Part shown: piece by piece, positions 44,503 to 58,148 of the stretch | Layout of the letters: the number at the start of each line of letters is the position of its first letter | How positions within the stretch are numbered: the stretch's first letter is position 1 | Position numbers and translations under genes: made by a program | The notes under the pieces: model-generated | Database searches by the model: none | Seen by the model: only the letters and a program-made list of their open reading frames with translations | Told to the model about the DNA's origin: nothing | Assembly (NCBI GenBank): GCA_030998015.1 | Contig: JARWMV010000011.1 | Span: 186,001 to 250,000 of the forward strand | DNA: 64,000 nt | Direction: 5' to 3' | From: Ceratorhiza oryzae-sativae | Lineage: Eukaryota; Basidiomycota; Agaricomycetes; Cantharellales; Ceratobasidiaceae

Positions 44503-44943
44503 TTGTCCACGTTCTGTTCTGCTAATTACGGTGGCAGTATTCTCAAGATATACAGCTGCAGCTGCACAACGGGCGTATGTCATGAGTACTTATTGGTGGA
44601 ATTAGAGCAAGTTCCTGGATCGACCCGCTGGATTCGACTGGAGCGATCACGCGTCAAAGGGCACAAGGGATGGCGCAAGGCTCTGCCGGACTCGGAAGGC
44701 ACAATTCACATGGCGCCTAATGACTTCGCGACCTTGTACTCGTATACAGGCCATGATGTACCGAAAGGGAGCATGGATCGTATTGAAACCGTCTTGGAGT
44801 TTGCAGATAACCCAGTAGACCTTCAACACCTAAATAGGGCTTTGGATATCTGGCAGCAAGAGCAACTAAAATACACAATCACGAATGTCAGTAATTTTAG
44901 CATAGGTTGTAGAGCTCCTAACTCAGAACCGAATATCTTTTAG
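44503..44943 (+). CDS. Unknown Cys-x-Cys protein, right paralogue at the palindrome
   Basis: A paralogue of the gene at 40050-40638, pointing the opposite way. Shared features are YSCSCTTGVC, HEYLLVELEQVPGSTRWIRLER and VDLQHLNRALDIW. It has about 30 more residues in the middle. The frame has no ATG at the left end of this block, so at least one upstream exon is needed; candidates lie between 44340 and 44500 but I could not settle the splicing. The 3' end is also tentative, as a GTCAG donor occurs near 44887. Function unknown. Confidence 0.5.
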   Translation: MSTFCSANYGGSILKIYSCSCTTGVCHEYLLVELEQVPGSTRWIRLERSRVKGHKGWRKALPDSEGTIHMAPNDFATLYSYTGHDVPKGSMDRIETVLEFADNPVDLQHLNRALDIWQQEQLKYTITNVSNFSIGCRAPNSEPNIF

Positions 44944-45774
44944 CAAAATTGCTGGGCATTTTGCCAGACCATCGTCAATTGCATGAAGTGGTTCTCTACC
45001 AGGGATTGGGATATCCCAGTTAGGCGTCCTGACCTGGACAGAGGGGGGCGGAGAAGTATCATGCTCAAGTTTTTTAGCTAGAGCTAATGGTGGCTGGGCG
45101 GCTAATAGAGAGGATTGATTGATAGGATAGTGTGTTTCACATAGGGTCATTAGTACTTCTGATGTATCAGAAATCAGCCCACAATTCGGGGCCAATGTAA
45201 ATCTACTCACTATTGAGGAACATCTGCTGAACCTAAGCGGGCTCTCATGGCTGCCTGTGGAAATCGATGCTAACGATCACGCAATCAATGCGCATAGCGC
45301 AGCGTGTATAAGGCGAGTAAAGGGAATATATCAACACTGTGTGTGATGCTACCTACGGAGGCGGAAAGCGCTCCTTATATACACTTTAAGAACCGTTCTA
45401 GTATCTCGTAGAACGTTACGGTAAGTACGCGAGCCGTGCTACATGAGTCATACGATTGCTAGAGTATTCAGGTACGTTAGATATACTGATATTTGTATTC
45501 TACCCTCCCGCCACCAGAAGCTTTGCGATATCATTGGCCAGAAACATAAATATACGCTCACTGTAAGGAGTCAACGTCGGTTCTGGTCGCAGCGGATTCC
45601 GAAGCTGCGTTCACAATTTTCAATGTTGTCAAAACAACTACCGACGCAGTAGGACAATATGCTCCAGGATGATACACCGTATTGTGGAAATGCTGGGAAA
45701 CCATGAGCTACGTGAGCGCCCGCATGATTGATCATCCACCGCCTCTGGGATAATAAAACGTAAGCTACCCTTGT
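44944..45774. other. Gene-poor stretch
   Basis: No supported gene, repeat or RNA seen. Confidence 0.4.
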
Positions 45775-46010
45775 TGAATTTACAATCACATCCGTTCACG
45801 TATGCGATGTGTTTGTGTTTGTATATCCACTTCTCATATTATGCGCTCCCCCTGTGAAAAGATTTGTCCCTTAGTTCTCTACCTTCGTAGTTGAGCTAAG
45901 GTATAGTCTTTCTTTTATTTTATCATGTATTTCTTTTCTCACGCCCTTCGTAGTACATACGTATCTTAGCTCCCCCGAAACCTCCCTGCGTAAGAGCCCT
46001 AGCCAGTAAA
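45775..46010 (+). repeat. Dispersed repeat, copy 1
   Basis: Similar to 61305-61580. Shared landmarks in order: CCGTTCA.GTAT, TCTCTACCTTCGTAGTTGAGCTAAGGTATAG (long shared core), GTAGTACAT and AGCTCCCCCGA.ACCTCCCTGCGT. The composition and size suggest an LTR or other transposon end; no internal region or target duplication was identified. Confidence 0.7.
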
Positions 46011-48674
46011 TCGAGTCCCACGTCCGTGATGCAGGGTTTCTCGAGCTCAGACTTTCGGTAGACAAGTATTCAGTCGTGATGGGAAGTCATGCGAGGGGGA
46101 TATGGGCGTCTGGGGGTATTCACGATCGAGCCGGTAAACGGGAAAATGAAGCGGCTCCTACCCTTTTCATCAATGAAATTTAGATATTTTACTGGAATCT
46201 GATTTCATATTTGATGAAACTAAGAAAACTAAACTCATCAAAGAGTTACAGGTGAACCCGGAACTACCCAGTTGGCTTCCTAGGGCGCATATACAGACGC
46301 CAGCTCTGCACAGCAAATATTCTGTTTACTCCCCATGCCCAGTGTACCCTCACCATCTCTTCATGGTATTCATTGAACCCAAAAGCTTCTACCTGATGGT
46401 ACAATCACGTGGCTAGAGGCCACTCGTTTTGTGAGTTTGATACGGGGGGCATGTATCTGAGCATAGCCCAATAAAAGGTATCAAATCAAGCGAGGTGATG
46501 CAGTGGGGCCGGCGGAGCTGCTGCGCGAACACAGAGAGGGAAACGCCAGCGCGGCGCGCCAGTCACGTGGTCTTGCCCTGCGGCGCCATTCCTCGTGGCT
46601 GTCCATAATCATACCGTGGCGGCCGCCGACGTTGCGCGTCGCTTTTTCTTCCCGCCCATTCCACGAGTCGCACAGGCAGTCCGGGAATCCAGTCACGCTT
46701 GTGTCTTCTCAAATCTGCTGCGGGCGGGTGCAGACCAATAGGTCGCACTTGGCGCAAGCGCCCGCCCCGGTTCAATATCAAGTTGCACAGCTATTTTTGC
46801 AATGGTAAAGTGACACTTGTGCTCCGAACCACTTGTTGGTGAATTCTGAGTATGCGCCTTATTGACATACAAAGAGGATATAAAATCAGCGGGTAGCTGA
46901 CATGGTGGAGATATAAGCATGTGAATTGGCGATTCAGGTGTTACTCCTAATCAATAGAGTGACGCTCTGGCGCGACCCGGCGCTACCTAGACACCGGATG
47001 GTGTGTAATTCCCAATAAAAGGCGCCAAGATGCGACTCTGGCGGGGTTTGTGGCGACGACGACGCGGAGATGAGGCTGTTGTGACTTGGTATCACCCGTT
47101 AGGAACGCCTAAGGAATAGCAGAAATGTTGCGTTGGAGACGTTTTTGGCTAAACTTATGTGCCGGATAGCTAAAGTTTGACAGAGCCAAGCTCTCCGATA
47201 GGCGGGGTCTAGGACTCGAAAGCGGGTATGATCACCTCGAGTACCAAATATGCTCGAAGGGCACAAATCGTCATCCAATGAACGTGGGCGGGCAGTCCCT
47301 CTGTGCACTAGTTCGCTGATTCCCACGAAGAGATTCATACAGGCTGTGATTTTGAGCCTCATCGAATGTGCCAGGCCAACGAATCAACCACTGAACTCCG
47401 CCGTTCTACTCGTCACTTAATTCTACTATGGAGCATGCGCCTCTTGGGTGCCTTTGAGTCATGCACAAAGTGGTTGCTTTCCTCTTCGTATATATGATAC
47501 GAATGAATTTGTGCCACTCAATTATCATACATCAAATCAGCTTGAAAACGCGCAGATCTCAAGAACCGTACCATCTAGCCATAAGAGTTGATAGATGAGA
47601 TAGAAAATAGCACGAACGTTGGAAGCAGATGAGGATCTGTCGTTGAATCAGCTCATAGGCGCAATCTATGAGGGGGGGGGCGATTGTCAACCCCCTTGGG
47701 CATCTTGGAATTAGCGCCTCAAGCCTACGAGCGCTAGAGGACCGTGAGCCTGGATACACGTTCACCCCCACGGCGCTCGGAGACGCCCTGAACCGAACAG
47801 TCAAACTCATTGCTCTCGCGAGGAGCAACGGATGTACGTTCAAGGACACTGGAGATTGCCGTATCTTAACGGCCGGTAGTGAAACTCTTCTGTACGCAAT
47901 AAGGCTTAAACACGGCCTTTCGGACCGGTATGTCCGAGAGATTGGGCGTCTGCCAAGTTAATTTGGGGGGGGGGTCTTTCCTAATTTCGATAGTCTGGCA
48001 ACGTGTTTTTTTTTTTTCACCAAGCGCTGGCTGCCTCGTGTGTGTGAGAATGGCAAAATCTACTGGCAAACGCGAGTACGGGGGAATGGAAAACGATGAG
48101 GGTTCAGCTGGGTCTGGGCGGTCGTGTACTTGGGCTGAGGGGATTTTGTAGGTCCCCTTTGTCAGGGTATGGTTAGAACGCTGATGAGAACTCAATGGTT
48201 CACCGTATATTCACAACAACAAAGTCGAGCCACGAGACGGTTGTTCCAGGCCTAGGATCAAAGGCCCGGAAAGTTCAATTTTCTGAATTGGCCGACTCAC
48301 AGGAACATTCAATTGCTTGAATGCCTGGAGAAGATTTTGCAATAGCTCAATATGTTGAATGGATAGTCTACTTTCAATGCCCTAATCTATGTTCTGGGCC
48401 CTTGAGACCGAACATGCGCACAGAATCACAAACGTGTTGTGACCGGGCGTCTAATTGGTGAAATGCTATGCTAACCCCTTCCTCAAGCGTCCAGTAGGCT
48501 ATGTACCTGGTAGATGGCTGGCAGGCGCGATGAGCAGGGGCCTGTGATGGGTGCGGTAGGTATGCAAGCCTCATTGTGATGCTTGGAATATATATGTTAC
48601 TGATGCCCTTGCTCCAAGTTCAAGCCAGCTTTGCCATATCCAAAGATTCCCCTGACGAGCCAGCCCAATCAGCC
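46011..48674. other. Gene-poor region with a GC-rich island
   Basis: A GC-rich patch at about 46500-46780 breaks otherwise AT-rich DNA. Short homopolymers occur at 47671 (G run), 47968 (G run) and 48007 (T run). Open frames exist, but none resembles a known protein or shows a second exon. Confidence 0.4.
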
Positions 48675-49734
48675 ATGCTACCGCGGACAAGCAATTCTAG
48701 AAGTCAGTTTATTTTACCTGCCTCACCTCGTAATGTTGTCTGAAAGTGAACAGGCACCAGCCCTACGGTTGATCTCGAGGCTGGAGCGCCAGCTCGTCGG
48801 AGTTCATTAACAACGGTACGGGTGGAGCGAGATTTACAACAAGTATGGAATCCTGTTTTTTCCAACTCGCTTAGCGGTGACTTATCTTCATTCCGGTTCA
48901 GGTAACGGTTGAAGGTAATTCAGCACCCAGTACCCTTATGTTTGCACACATGAATCGGCTTTATACAGGTTTCCGAACACTTGCCGTCGTGTCTATTTTT
49001 ATTGCCGGTATCGGCTCCCAGTTCCTTGGACTGACAAACCCGATAGTCCACAAAGGGAATGCAACTCGAGCGATGAATGCATTACTTGTTATAGGGGTGG
49101 TGCTTTCTTCATTTGGAGCAATCATGGCGTTGATATCAGCGAGGTGGTTTGAGTGAGTGTTCGGAGTGCTGGTATCCGAAAATATATCATTCTCACGTGC
49201 GTATGCCAGTTTGCTCAGCCAGCAAGAACTGGATTTACTCGAACATCGGCTACTTTGCGCTCGATCGGGTATTCATGGATCGATCCTCAATTTTAAGGAA
49301 ACCATCCGGGACAAGGAAGGTGACTTTGAGAGGTTTCGCCCCACAACAGAAATGGAGAGCGCAGTTTTGGGATGCAGGCAAAAAGTACGGAATTGGCTGC
49401 TCGCGAGGGCTGTATTTGCTCCACTGTTGACGACGTTGCTGTGAGTTTATTCATGCTTACTCTGCTAGTGAATGTATCTGAACGCCATCGACGTCAGTGG
49501 ATTCACCTCGTTTATTAGTAGCATGGTCCTCTATGCATGGTTATACCAGCCTCTTGTGGCGGCAATTGGGGTCACGCTGGCGGGCGCTGTGCGTAATATT
49601 CGTAGTATTATTCAACTGACTTTCTGACCAAGTTCATCAACTAGTTTGGGATCATAGCCATGGCTTGTATGCATGTTGATTACGAAGGGATGGGGGCGAT
49701 TGATAGCATGAAATTCAACCGACTACGTCTTTGA
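48675..49734 (+). CDS. Four-span membrane protein of unknown function
   Basis: Six exons (48675-48702, 48754-48842, 48902-49152, 49210-49440, 49498-49588, 49645-49734) give 259 aa in a single frame. After a polar N-terminus of about 60 residues come two membrane segments (LAVVSIFIAGIGSQFLGL and LLVIGVVLSSFGAIMALIS). A charged loop of about 80 residues with coiled-coil character follows (SQQELDLLEHRLL, ETIRDKEGDFERF). Then come two more segments (FAPLLTTLLGFTSFISSMVL and LVAAIGVTLAGAFGIIAMA). I do not recognise the family. If the last intron is not removed, the protein ends at 49627 instead. Confidence 0.68.
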
Positions 49735-50491
49735 AGGGCCAAGAGCGAAAAAGCGGTAGGAAATGCATGGATCAATTCAGCATGTATGTCGGCGCCCAAA
49801 ACGTATTGCACCGCTCGGTTGTGCTCTATGGCGTTTATGTACATCGCCCGTGTCGCTCGTGGAAGATTATCATGTATAGTAGAACAAGCCAATCGCTAAC
49901 TAGTTATTTGGATGACGTCGACCCGAGTGCGTCTAGTCGTGTGACGGGTCGTCGCTTTAGTTCTGGGAAAGCGGAGGCAAGTTCACGGAACAGAAGTCAT
50001 ACAACCGAGTGCCTTCATGCCCTGGGTGCTACTGAACGCGGTTTCCGAGCGATGATGATGATGAAATATATTATTTGTATACCGCTAACAGTCTCGCAAA
50101 GAGCCAAGACGCGGTCCTGGCCTGATCAAGGAGATGAAGACCCTGCACCGGGGGAGAGTGTGTATCGCGAAGAGAAAGACGAGTCTGAGCAAGACGCCTA
50201 ATATAGTTCGCATGGGGGGAGGGTAGCATTATGGTAAGGGAAATGGAGCGCGGCGACCGAGACACACGGTGTCCGAGCGAGCAGTTGCCCAGCTCCAGGT
50301 CGTCACGTGCCAGATGTGGGCGGTTAACATGTTGTTGTCACGTGCCTGTTACGCGCTTTCCGGCTCGACCACCTCCACCTGTGACGACCTCCGGCAAGCG
50401 CCCCCGCGTCGCCGAAGCAGCCGGACCGAACCGCTGAGTGATAGTACTGGGCGCTGCAGACACCACGAGCTCGGTTCTGGTTCCTACGACG
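49735..50491. other. Upstream region of NUP192
   Basis: No gene recognised. The ATG repeats at 50053-50062 and open frames here have no support. Confidence 0.4.
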
Positions 50492-53400
50492 ATGGACAAC
50501 GAGTACTGGCTGAGCCTCAACACCTTTCTCACCAATGCGTTTCTCTCCCCCACCCGCCAGTACGAGCAGGAGCTCTACTACCGTCTAGAGGACGCCAAAC
50601 CGCGCTTCCTGTCGCTCTTGGACGTCCTCCCACGCAGCTCGGCCGAGGAGACAGAGCTCAGGAGCGGTGAGCACCAGTCCCATGTGTCCAGCGCGTTTGC
50701 TGAGCGCTCCCAACAGGCAAAGCGACCATGGTGGCCAACAAAAAACTACAACAACGATTTCATCCAGCAGGCCCTGTTTCTCGCCGCCCAGCTCGACTCG
50801 TCTGAGCGATATGCTGCTGGCATACTTGACCAGGTGCTGTCTGGCTATCCAAACGACGATCCGGTCGACAGTGCGATCAAGGTTGTCGACCAGTTCCACG
50901 CTTGCCGTCGCCATGCGCTCGATACTCTCCGACTGGTGCTGGAGAGTGCAATGGGCATGCACCAGGTCGAGGCAGACGTCCGAACCAGGTTGACCGCCTA
51001 CGCCGTAGAGCTAGTCGGCGCTGTAACCGACCTAGGAGATGGCCGCCGGGGAACGCTGGCAGAGAAGATTCTCCGACAGATCGACAAGAGCTTGGCCCTG
51101 CTCCAGAAACAACAGGCAAGCCAACGAAACGCGGATTCTTCGACGGTGGTTGGTATGTATTTCATGCTTTCATGTGTGCTCTGCTCATACCATACCAAGG
51201 TACCAACAACGTCTACAAGTTTGGCTCAGACGTCTATGCTGCCCGTGTCGTAGCCTTCCAGGACGAACGACAACAACTCGGGTACCTGCTCTTTGTGCTT
51301 GCCGGCTCTGGTGAACTTCGTGCTAGTGAAGTTGTCCGCATGGTATCCTGGCTGTCCACCACATCTCCAGAAGAGTCCATCTTGCCATACGTCCTGACTG
51401 CTACTCTTGCCGCCATCGACGCCACGACGCCACTCGGGACCGACCTGGCTTTTGTCGGCCTCATGAAGACCGAGTTTGCCAAAACCACCTGGCGGGTACC
51501 CGAAATTCGCGCAGTCCTAATAATCAAATGGTGCTTGTTCCTCATCGAGGCCTCGAATGGGGACTCGGCGTTTGAGAGCACACATGGTTATTCCGAGGGC
51601 GAGCTCGAACGTCTTGTTATGGAAGGGATACGGGGCGATGCGTTGCGACATCTCGCAACGATTCTGAATCTCACTCGCTCCGCCGACGATGTTTCCTCAG
51701 ATACACTCAGCCTGGACGAGATCACCTCTCCCGAATGGAACCTGGCTCCTCGCCAAGAGTCCTCCACCGATCCGACGTTTTACCAATATATACTCCAGCA
51801 GGTCGACATCCTCATTGTTGCATTCATCACTCACCTCTCCCCTGTTCTCCGCCGAATGCGTCATGCTGACGAAGACACCGGTCCGGTCATGAACCTCTCT
51901 ACCTCTCGTGCTCGCCAACCCGAACCCCATTCTCGCACTGTATCATACGCAATCAACCGCCTCCCGCACCCACTCCGAAGCAGTCTCGGCGATTTCTTCA
52001 ACCTCATTGCGTTTGTTTATGCCGATCGGCCGGCAGATTCGGCGCTCCGGTGGTGGATCGACTCTTCCGAAACCCGGTTATACGGCTTTTTGCGGTGGGC
52101 GGCCGAGGCTCGTGTCCCTGCGCTTCTGCGCCCGCTCTACAACATGTTTGGATCGCTGTCAAGAGGACAAGGGTGCGCGACGTACGCCTACAACTTTTTC
52201 TCATCCAACGGAGGGCAGTATCGTGGTGGCTCGGCCTCGGCCGGACCGGCTGGTGCTCTTGGGCTAGTCTTTTACCTCGCTGACTGGTTGCTCAATTCGA
52301 GACGCAAGAGACTGGGCTCATGGATATTCATAAACAACAACCCTTACCTGTCGATCCAGATGAGATTCGGAGCATCATGGCGTTCCTTCGGGTCTTGCGG
52401 GTCGTCGCACGATGGTCTAGCGCTGCTCGGGCTGCTCTCGTGTTGAATGAGCAGTTCAGGACTACCCATGTCATGTTGGACCTGGTTAGGGCCCATGTTG
52501 CGCTGAACTCAAAGGCCGGATCTTTGACACTCTGGCAGCGTTTTGTGATACGACCACGCTAGCTGGAGCAAAAGAGGAAGAACGGGCTACGGTCGTGGAT
52601 ATAATCAAAATGATGTGGAGCGCTCTAGAGCGATACGAGGTCTTGCCTGTGAAGCCTACCACGAGCTCCGCTGCAGCAGCTTGGCGAACCAGCCGAGGCG
52701 TCCCTGCCGAACTCGAGGAGATCGAGGGGCCTGCACGACAATATCCGGCGACGACCGCGTTTATCCGTCTGCTGAACGCGCTGGTCAAGTCCCCAGAGAC
52801 CTTGCCCGATAACCTCGGCAGCGGCCATCGTGTACCCGGAACAACTCCCTATGTCCGATTTGTCCTCGACGACGTTTTGCTCAAGGCAGACTCGCGGGAA
52901 TATCTCGACCCTGCGGACCGCTGGCGAATGATCGAAGCCTGTTTGTGCTTTGTCGAATCGAGCTTGGACGGTTACGACTTGAGCGTCGTCGAGGGCGATT
53001 GGTGGGGGAGTACGAACCCGGCTGTACGAAACGAACAGGCTGCGATCGTCCAGCGTTTGGTGCAACATCCTGGGTTTGGAGTCCTGTTGAGGGTCTGGCG
53101 GACGAGCGCCTGCGAGATGTGTTGTTGGGGATTATCGAGGGTGCGAACACAGGCAATGGAGACGTGTGTTTGGTCCGAACGCTGAGGATCATTTGGCGAG
53201 TCTTGAAGATCCAAGATGCGTTTATCGAGCTCCTCGTTCCTGCTGCCCGCTCGCTTGATATTGGTCTCGACATTCCCATGATGGTTCAGACGTTTGATCA
53301 AACACTCCTCTGGCGGCCTGAGTCTGTCGTTCGTCTTGCTTCGTTGATCAACCACCCGGGGGACGATGTGCCATTATTATCCGTTCGACTATTGACGGCG

Positions 53401-56400
53401 CTCAGCCAATCGAATTCATTCAACACGATGGAGACCACGGCGATTTCGAGTCGACGCGTCAGTCGACTGCTCAGCATGCTTGGACGCGACGGCAGCGCAG
53501 AGATCGTAGACGGCTATGTCCAACGGCTCAAGATCGATGCCCAAGAAGAGTTGGACGCCGACGGCCGAGACTTGCAACCCATCCGCAGCGAGATTGTCGA
53601 CTTTTTGCTCGCCAACACGATGACGACGGCTCCCGCTCCCAACTTGGCGCACCTTTTGCTCGGGTTTGATATTGCCGATCCGGGTTCGACGATGATGATC
53701 CAGGATCCACGGGCTGCGGGCGGGAAAGAGTCGTGTTTGCATGTTATTTTCGGATTGTTGGGGGAAGGTGTTCCTCGACTGGACCGAAAGTCGCGGCGGG
53801 CGTCGTATATGGACCAACATCCGCCGCTGTTTGAGCGTCACCCGGTCTTGGCTGAAAAGTGCTATCGCTTGGTCCACCAGCTGTGCACACACGCGCTCAC
53901 GTTTGGGTCTACAATCCGGTACCTGCGAACGCACGAAGACTTTTTCGCGCGGCAGTTGGCGGCGATGCCTATGCGTCCGCTCGCGTTTGCGGATCGGGCA
54001 GCAAACGGTCTCGTCAAGTTGAACGATCAGAGCATCGTGCAGACCTCCTGCTCGGCCCTCACGGCGTTTTTACGACTTCGGTCTTGGGTCCTTGAACTTG
54101 TTTCGCTCGAGTTGCATATCATGACGGGCGTAGAAGCAAGATCCTCGGGTGGCGCGTGTCTTGGGTTTGCTGTTCCAAAAATCCACGGCCGAGGGTGGGG
54201 GAACCTTGACGTTGTTCGAAGAAGCTATGAACATGCCTGCCCCGGGTCAGACGTTGATGCGGGTCCTGGAGCTATTAGAGTCCTTGGCTTTCCAGTGGAC
54301 CGACGCGGTGCAGATCGAGCCCGTCGAACTTCGGTTGTTCGCAGACTTGAATTTTGATTCTTGTCTCAGGGCCGACACCACGGGCTGCATGATTGTGGAT
54401 GCTACTGCTCTTGCCGGCCTATTGACATCGCAACGACGATACCTCCAACGACAGGGTTTCCTCCCCACACCCGAACACCACACCCAGCTCAAAAAGGAAA
54501 TGGTCTATCTCTTGGAGTGCTGCGCGTTGGAGAACAACCGAAGACAGATTGCCCATGCTCGTGGAGCCGCGTACGAGTCCTGGACCCGGTTGTGCAATGT
54601 CGCGTTGACGAAATGTTTCGATACGCTCCCGGACGATACTCGCGAGACAATTCTGTTTGACGTCTTGCTCGCGCTTCCGCCCGTCGTGCTGAGCGCCGAA
54701 CCCGCGACGGCTGTTCTCCTCTGCGAGACGCTCTTGTCGCTTGTGGCCAAACTTCGAGATGATCGACATCACCAGATCATTCTCCAATCCATCGTCGAGG
54801 ATCCGTTGGCGGCCACACTGCCTGCCGAACGACTCAACGGCCTGTTGAGTAGTCTGATGGAATGCGCCATGCAACCCGGAACGAGTGAGCGCCAGAGAGG
54901 AAACTTGTGCGCCGCCATGGTGTATTACATCCAACTCGCTTCTGCAGCCGAGGAGAAAGAGCGGACGTACTTCGACAGACCACAAATGGATCCAACGCGC
55001 TCTCTCGTTCGCTTACTGCGTCCGCCGTGGTACACAACGACATGGAGGTGGTTCTCTTTGGGTCGAACCCGGCGCCTCGCCGAGCTATCAAAGGTTCTGG
55101 ACTGGAAGCGAGTGCCTTGGGTGTTCTCAACAAGCACGTCGACAGGCTTGTGCCGATTGTGTGTCGTGATGCTATCGATGGGAGCGATGTCTGGAAGACT
55201 GTTGCGTTTACGTTCCTTGAATCGTTGGTTCGCGTCTCTAGGCTGGAAAAGGCTCATCGGGTATTGGGGATCATGTCTCGCCAGGGCTTTTTACAGCATT
55301 TCGTCCATAGCATAGCCGAGGGGGACGAGCAACTTGCGGCGGTGCTGAAACCAGAACCAGGTATGCATTCCGGATCATACTTGGCCCAAAGTATTTCTGA
55401 TCATTCTACAGAGAGTCTAAACGCGCTGTACGTGTACGAAGCGAAGATGTCCCTCTTGATCAAAATCGCCCAGACGAGGCAGGGTGCGGACCGACTCATG
55501 GACGCTCGCATCTTGGACGTGCTTACAAAATGTGAATTCCTGAACGCACGACCAGAAAAAGATATCGACTTCCGAAGTAAGTGGGCTTGCATCGTATCCC
55601 GCAGGCGTCTGACCGTTCATGAAATAGACCTCGAATCCTTCTTGCCTTCTGCGCTGGAGAGGTATCATCAAGTCCTGGTGCCCGCGCTAGAGGTAGCGAC
55701 GAGCGTCGTATCCACCATTGGCTCGGACTCGCCAAATGTGGCCAAACAGGTGTGAACCCCATTCTCAGTTTGTGATGATCCTAATTAACTCCCTCGCGTT
55801 TAGGCATTATCGTTTGTTCTTGCTCGTCGAGAAACCTGCTTGTCTTTGTTCACAAACGAGGAGACATACTTGCCTCTTGCCAACGTACGCGAGCTCCATC
55901 TATTTGTTTCGCTGTGCGCGCTGTGGCGCCCCACGTTGACGAGCGAGATTTGGTAAGCCAATTCTTGTCTCCTAACGAATCTCGCGCCAACCCCCATCTT
56001 TCCAGAGCGATGCACGATCGTTTGGTCAATTCAACGCTGCGATCCTGGAGCTTGCCTCACGAATCCTGAGCCAAGGCGGGTGGAGGATGAACGTGGTACC
56101 GACCACGGAGACTGAACTGCTCGAGGCCAAGTCACGTGCAAAAGGTAGTTGCTCAGAACGTATGCCTGTCTTTAACCGTCGCTCATTCGAAGCAATAGGC
56201 ATAATCGACTGCAGGATGACCGTATTCGATCAACGGGCCCGAGACGCAACAGATTATCTGAAAAAATGGGTCTTGGTCTATCTCTCAGCCATAACGGAGC
56301 GATCCATAGGTGCGTCGCCGTCCACTGACTGCCAACTGTGTCTAATCCGTTTGCTGTAGGCAACAATGCGCTCTTCCGACCCGTACTGACTGCTGTTGCA

Positions 56401-57222
56401 TCAACCACTCGAGAACCCGCAGCGATTGCCACAGGGCGACCGTATTTGTCCGACGCAATAGCTGCTCTGCGTGCCAGTGTGGACAGGCTTTTGAATCTGC
56501 TGGGAGAACTAAAGGAGATTCAAGCAAGAATGGGCCGACTCGGCATGGATGAGGTTGACGAGGTGCGTATCCAGCGGTTTCAATCCAGCTGTTGGTAATG
56601 ACTATTTCCGAATTTGTTTTAAATAGATTGTGCAAGCTGCTCAAGTCTCGTTCCTCGACGAGCTAGATATTCCACAACGACGAGCCCTTGCATCACGTGA
56701 ACTGATCAAAGCGGCAGAAACCTATCAAACGGATGTTCGTTCAACTTTGCGTAAGTCTTATTTTGTTCCTTACATCTGAATATTATATTCATTTCGTGAT
56801 CCAGATACCATCGAAATTCTTCTTCTGCTCCTTTGGCGACACCTCGGACACTTCCTCTCGGCCAATTCGGGATCCACCGACGACGCAGGCTCATTTATGC
56901 GAAGCGTCAGCGCACCAGCACGACGTCCAGCTATTCTCGAGCACCTGCGATCAGACGCGGAGGCTGCGATCAGGGAAATCACGGCCGAGCTAGACGAGAT
57001 CAAAATTGTGGGTTTCGTGTCGTGCCTACCTGCGCCATGATCTAACCATTTGTTCGCTTGTAGCCTCAGGATGTGTTGGGTGCGACTGCGGATGCTCGCG
57101 CACGGGAGAGTTATGTGCACGTCCTGACTCGGATGCTCCGGAGCGTGACTACGCTGGGCGGACGGGGTGATATGGACGACGAGGAAGTTGATGAGGGCAA
57201 TAGTAGCTATATGGGGATGTAA
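50492..57222 (+). CDS. NUP192: Nucleoporin Nup192/Nup205, inner-ring scaffold, with frame breaks
   Basis: A very large alpha-helical scaffold protein of the nuclear pore inner ring. It begins MDNEYWLSLNTFLTNAFLSP; further hallmarks are WWPTKNYNNDFIQQALFLAAQLD, ELKGRIFDTLAAFCDTTTLAGA, VVHNDMEVVLFGSNP and the C-terminal helices LHTIEILLLLLWRHLGHFL. It ends with an acidic tail at 57220-57222. Introns include 51153-51199 and one near 52254-52309, with several more after 55570. Four places need a one-base correction to keep frame: about 52502, 53092 and 55012 (one base missing) and about 54147 (one base extra), mostly in G/C runs. The conservation on both sides of each break argues for assembly error over true decay in an essential gene. 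Expected length is near 2,000 residues. Confidence 0.88.
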
Positions 57223-58148
57223 TGGATGGGAAAAAGTGTCTTTTATCAGCCAATTTATTGTTCTCTTTGTTGTGTGGGCTTTCGATCATCGAATGTTGTC
57301 AATATACTCTATCCAATTGTTCATGACATACTGCTTTAGAGCTGACATCGCAGGTTACATTTGCGTCTGCGAAAAACCTGAAGGTCAATGCCGTATTTAT
57401 GGGGAACATCTGGACTGCATATGAACAACCGAGGCCTTTTTTTCTGCCTTGCGTGGTCTCAATAATACTTGACCGGGACCGCAAGACAAGTTGTTTCGGG
57501 CCCAAACAGATAAAGTAATCGATGACTAGATAACTCGCGAGTAACATATTTTTAATTATCTATCCCTGTTCAAGGTAAACAGTAGCCCATAATCCAAGCT
57601 CGAATGCGCTATCTACAAGTATCTCAGAGCCGTCTAGGCATTAGCCCCGGCCTGTGCCCTGGTATCCGAGCGCATATAAGGCGCGTAGGATCCACTCTTG
57701 TAGTTGGGCTATCGTTGCGACCCATTCGCGTGGGCTTCGTCCAGTATTTGAGGCCTTCCCCAGAATCACGACGATAGATGTGTTGAAGCTAGGGCTTACA
57801 GGCCAGGGGTAGGAATAACCTCAGGCACAGTACATAGCCAACCCTGGCAGCTCATAGCGCATGTAACGAATCAAGTATACTCATTCGTAGACCGATTAGT
57901 ATGGGAAATATTCATATCCTCAGAGTACGCAAGTGCCACATGATTGCAGTTAGCATCAGTCGCAAGTCAAGGCAATACAGCTCTTGATTCAGCAGTACAA
58001 TAAATGGGCCATGGGACGGGAATCACTTTCTAAGAACTTTCTAGCTGCTGGCCATAGATCCAACTCTTATTGCGCGAAAATAGAATGTTTCGATTGAGAC
58101 AAGATCGTTCGCAAACATGTGTGGGACCGTAAAGAAAATTCTAGCCAA
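57223..58148. other. Convergent 3' flanks, no gene seen
   Basis: Lies between the ends of NUP192 and the FAD oxidoreductase. No repeat or RNA gene is recognised. Confidence 0.4.

Noticed and set aside
47668..47961. 97-codon plus-strand frame as a gene
   Set aside because: No similarity to a known family, no intron, borders on homopolymer runs; not supported.
50902..51150. Long plus-strand frame overlapping the first NUP192 exon
   Set aside because: It is out of frame with the conserved N-terminus; only its part after the intron at 51153-51199 is NUP192.
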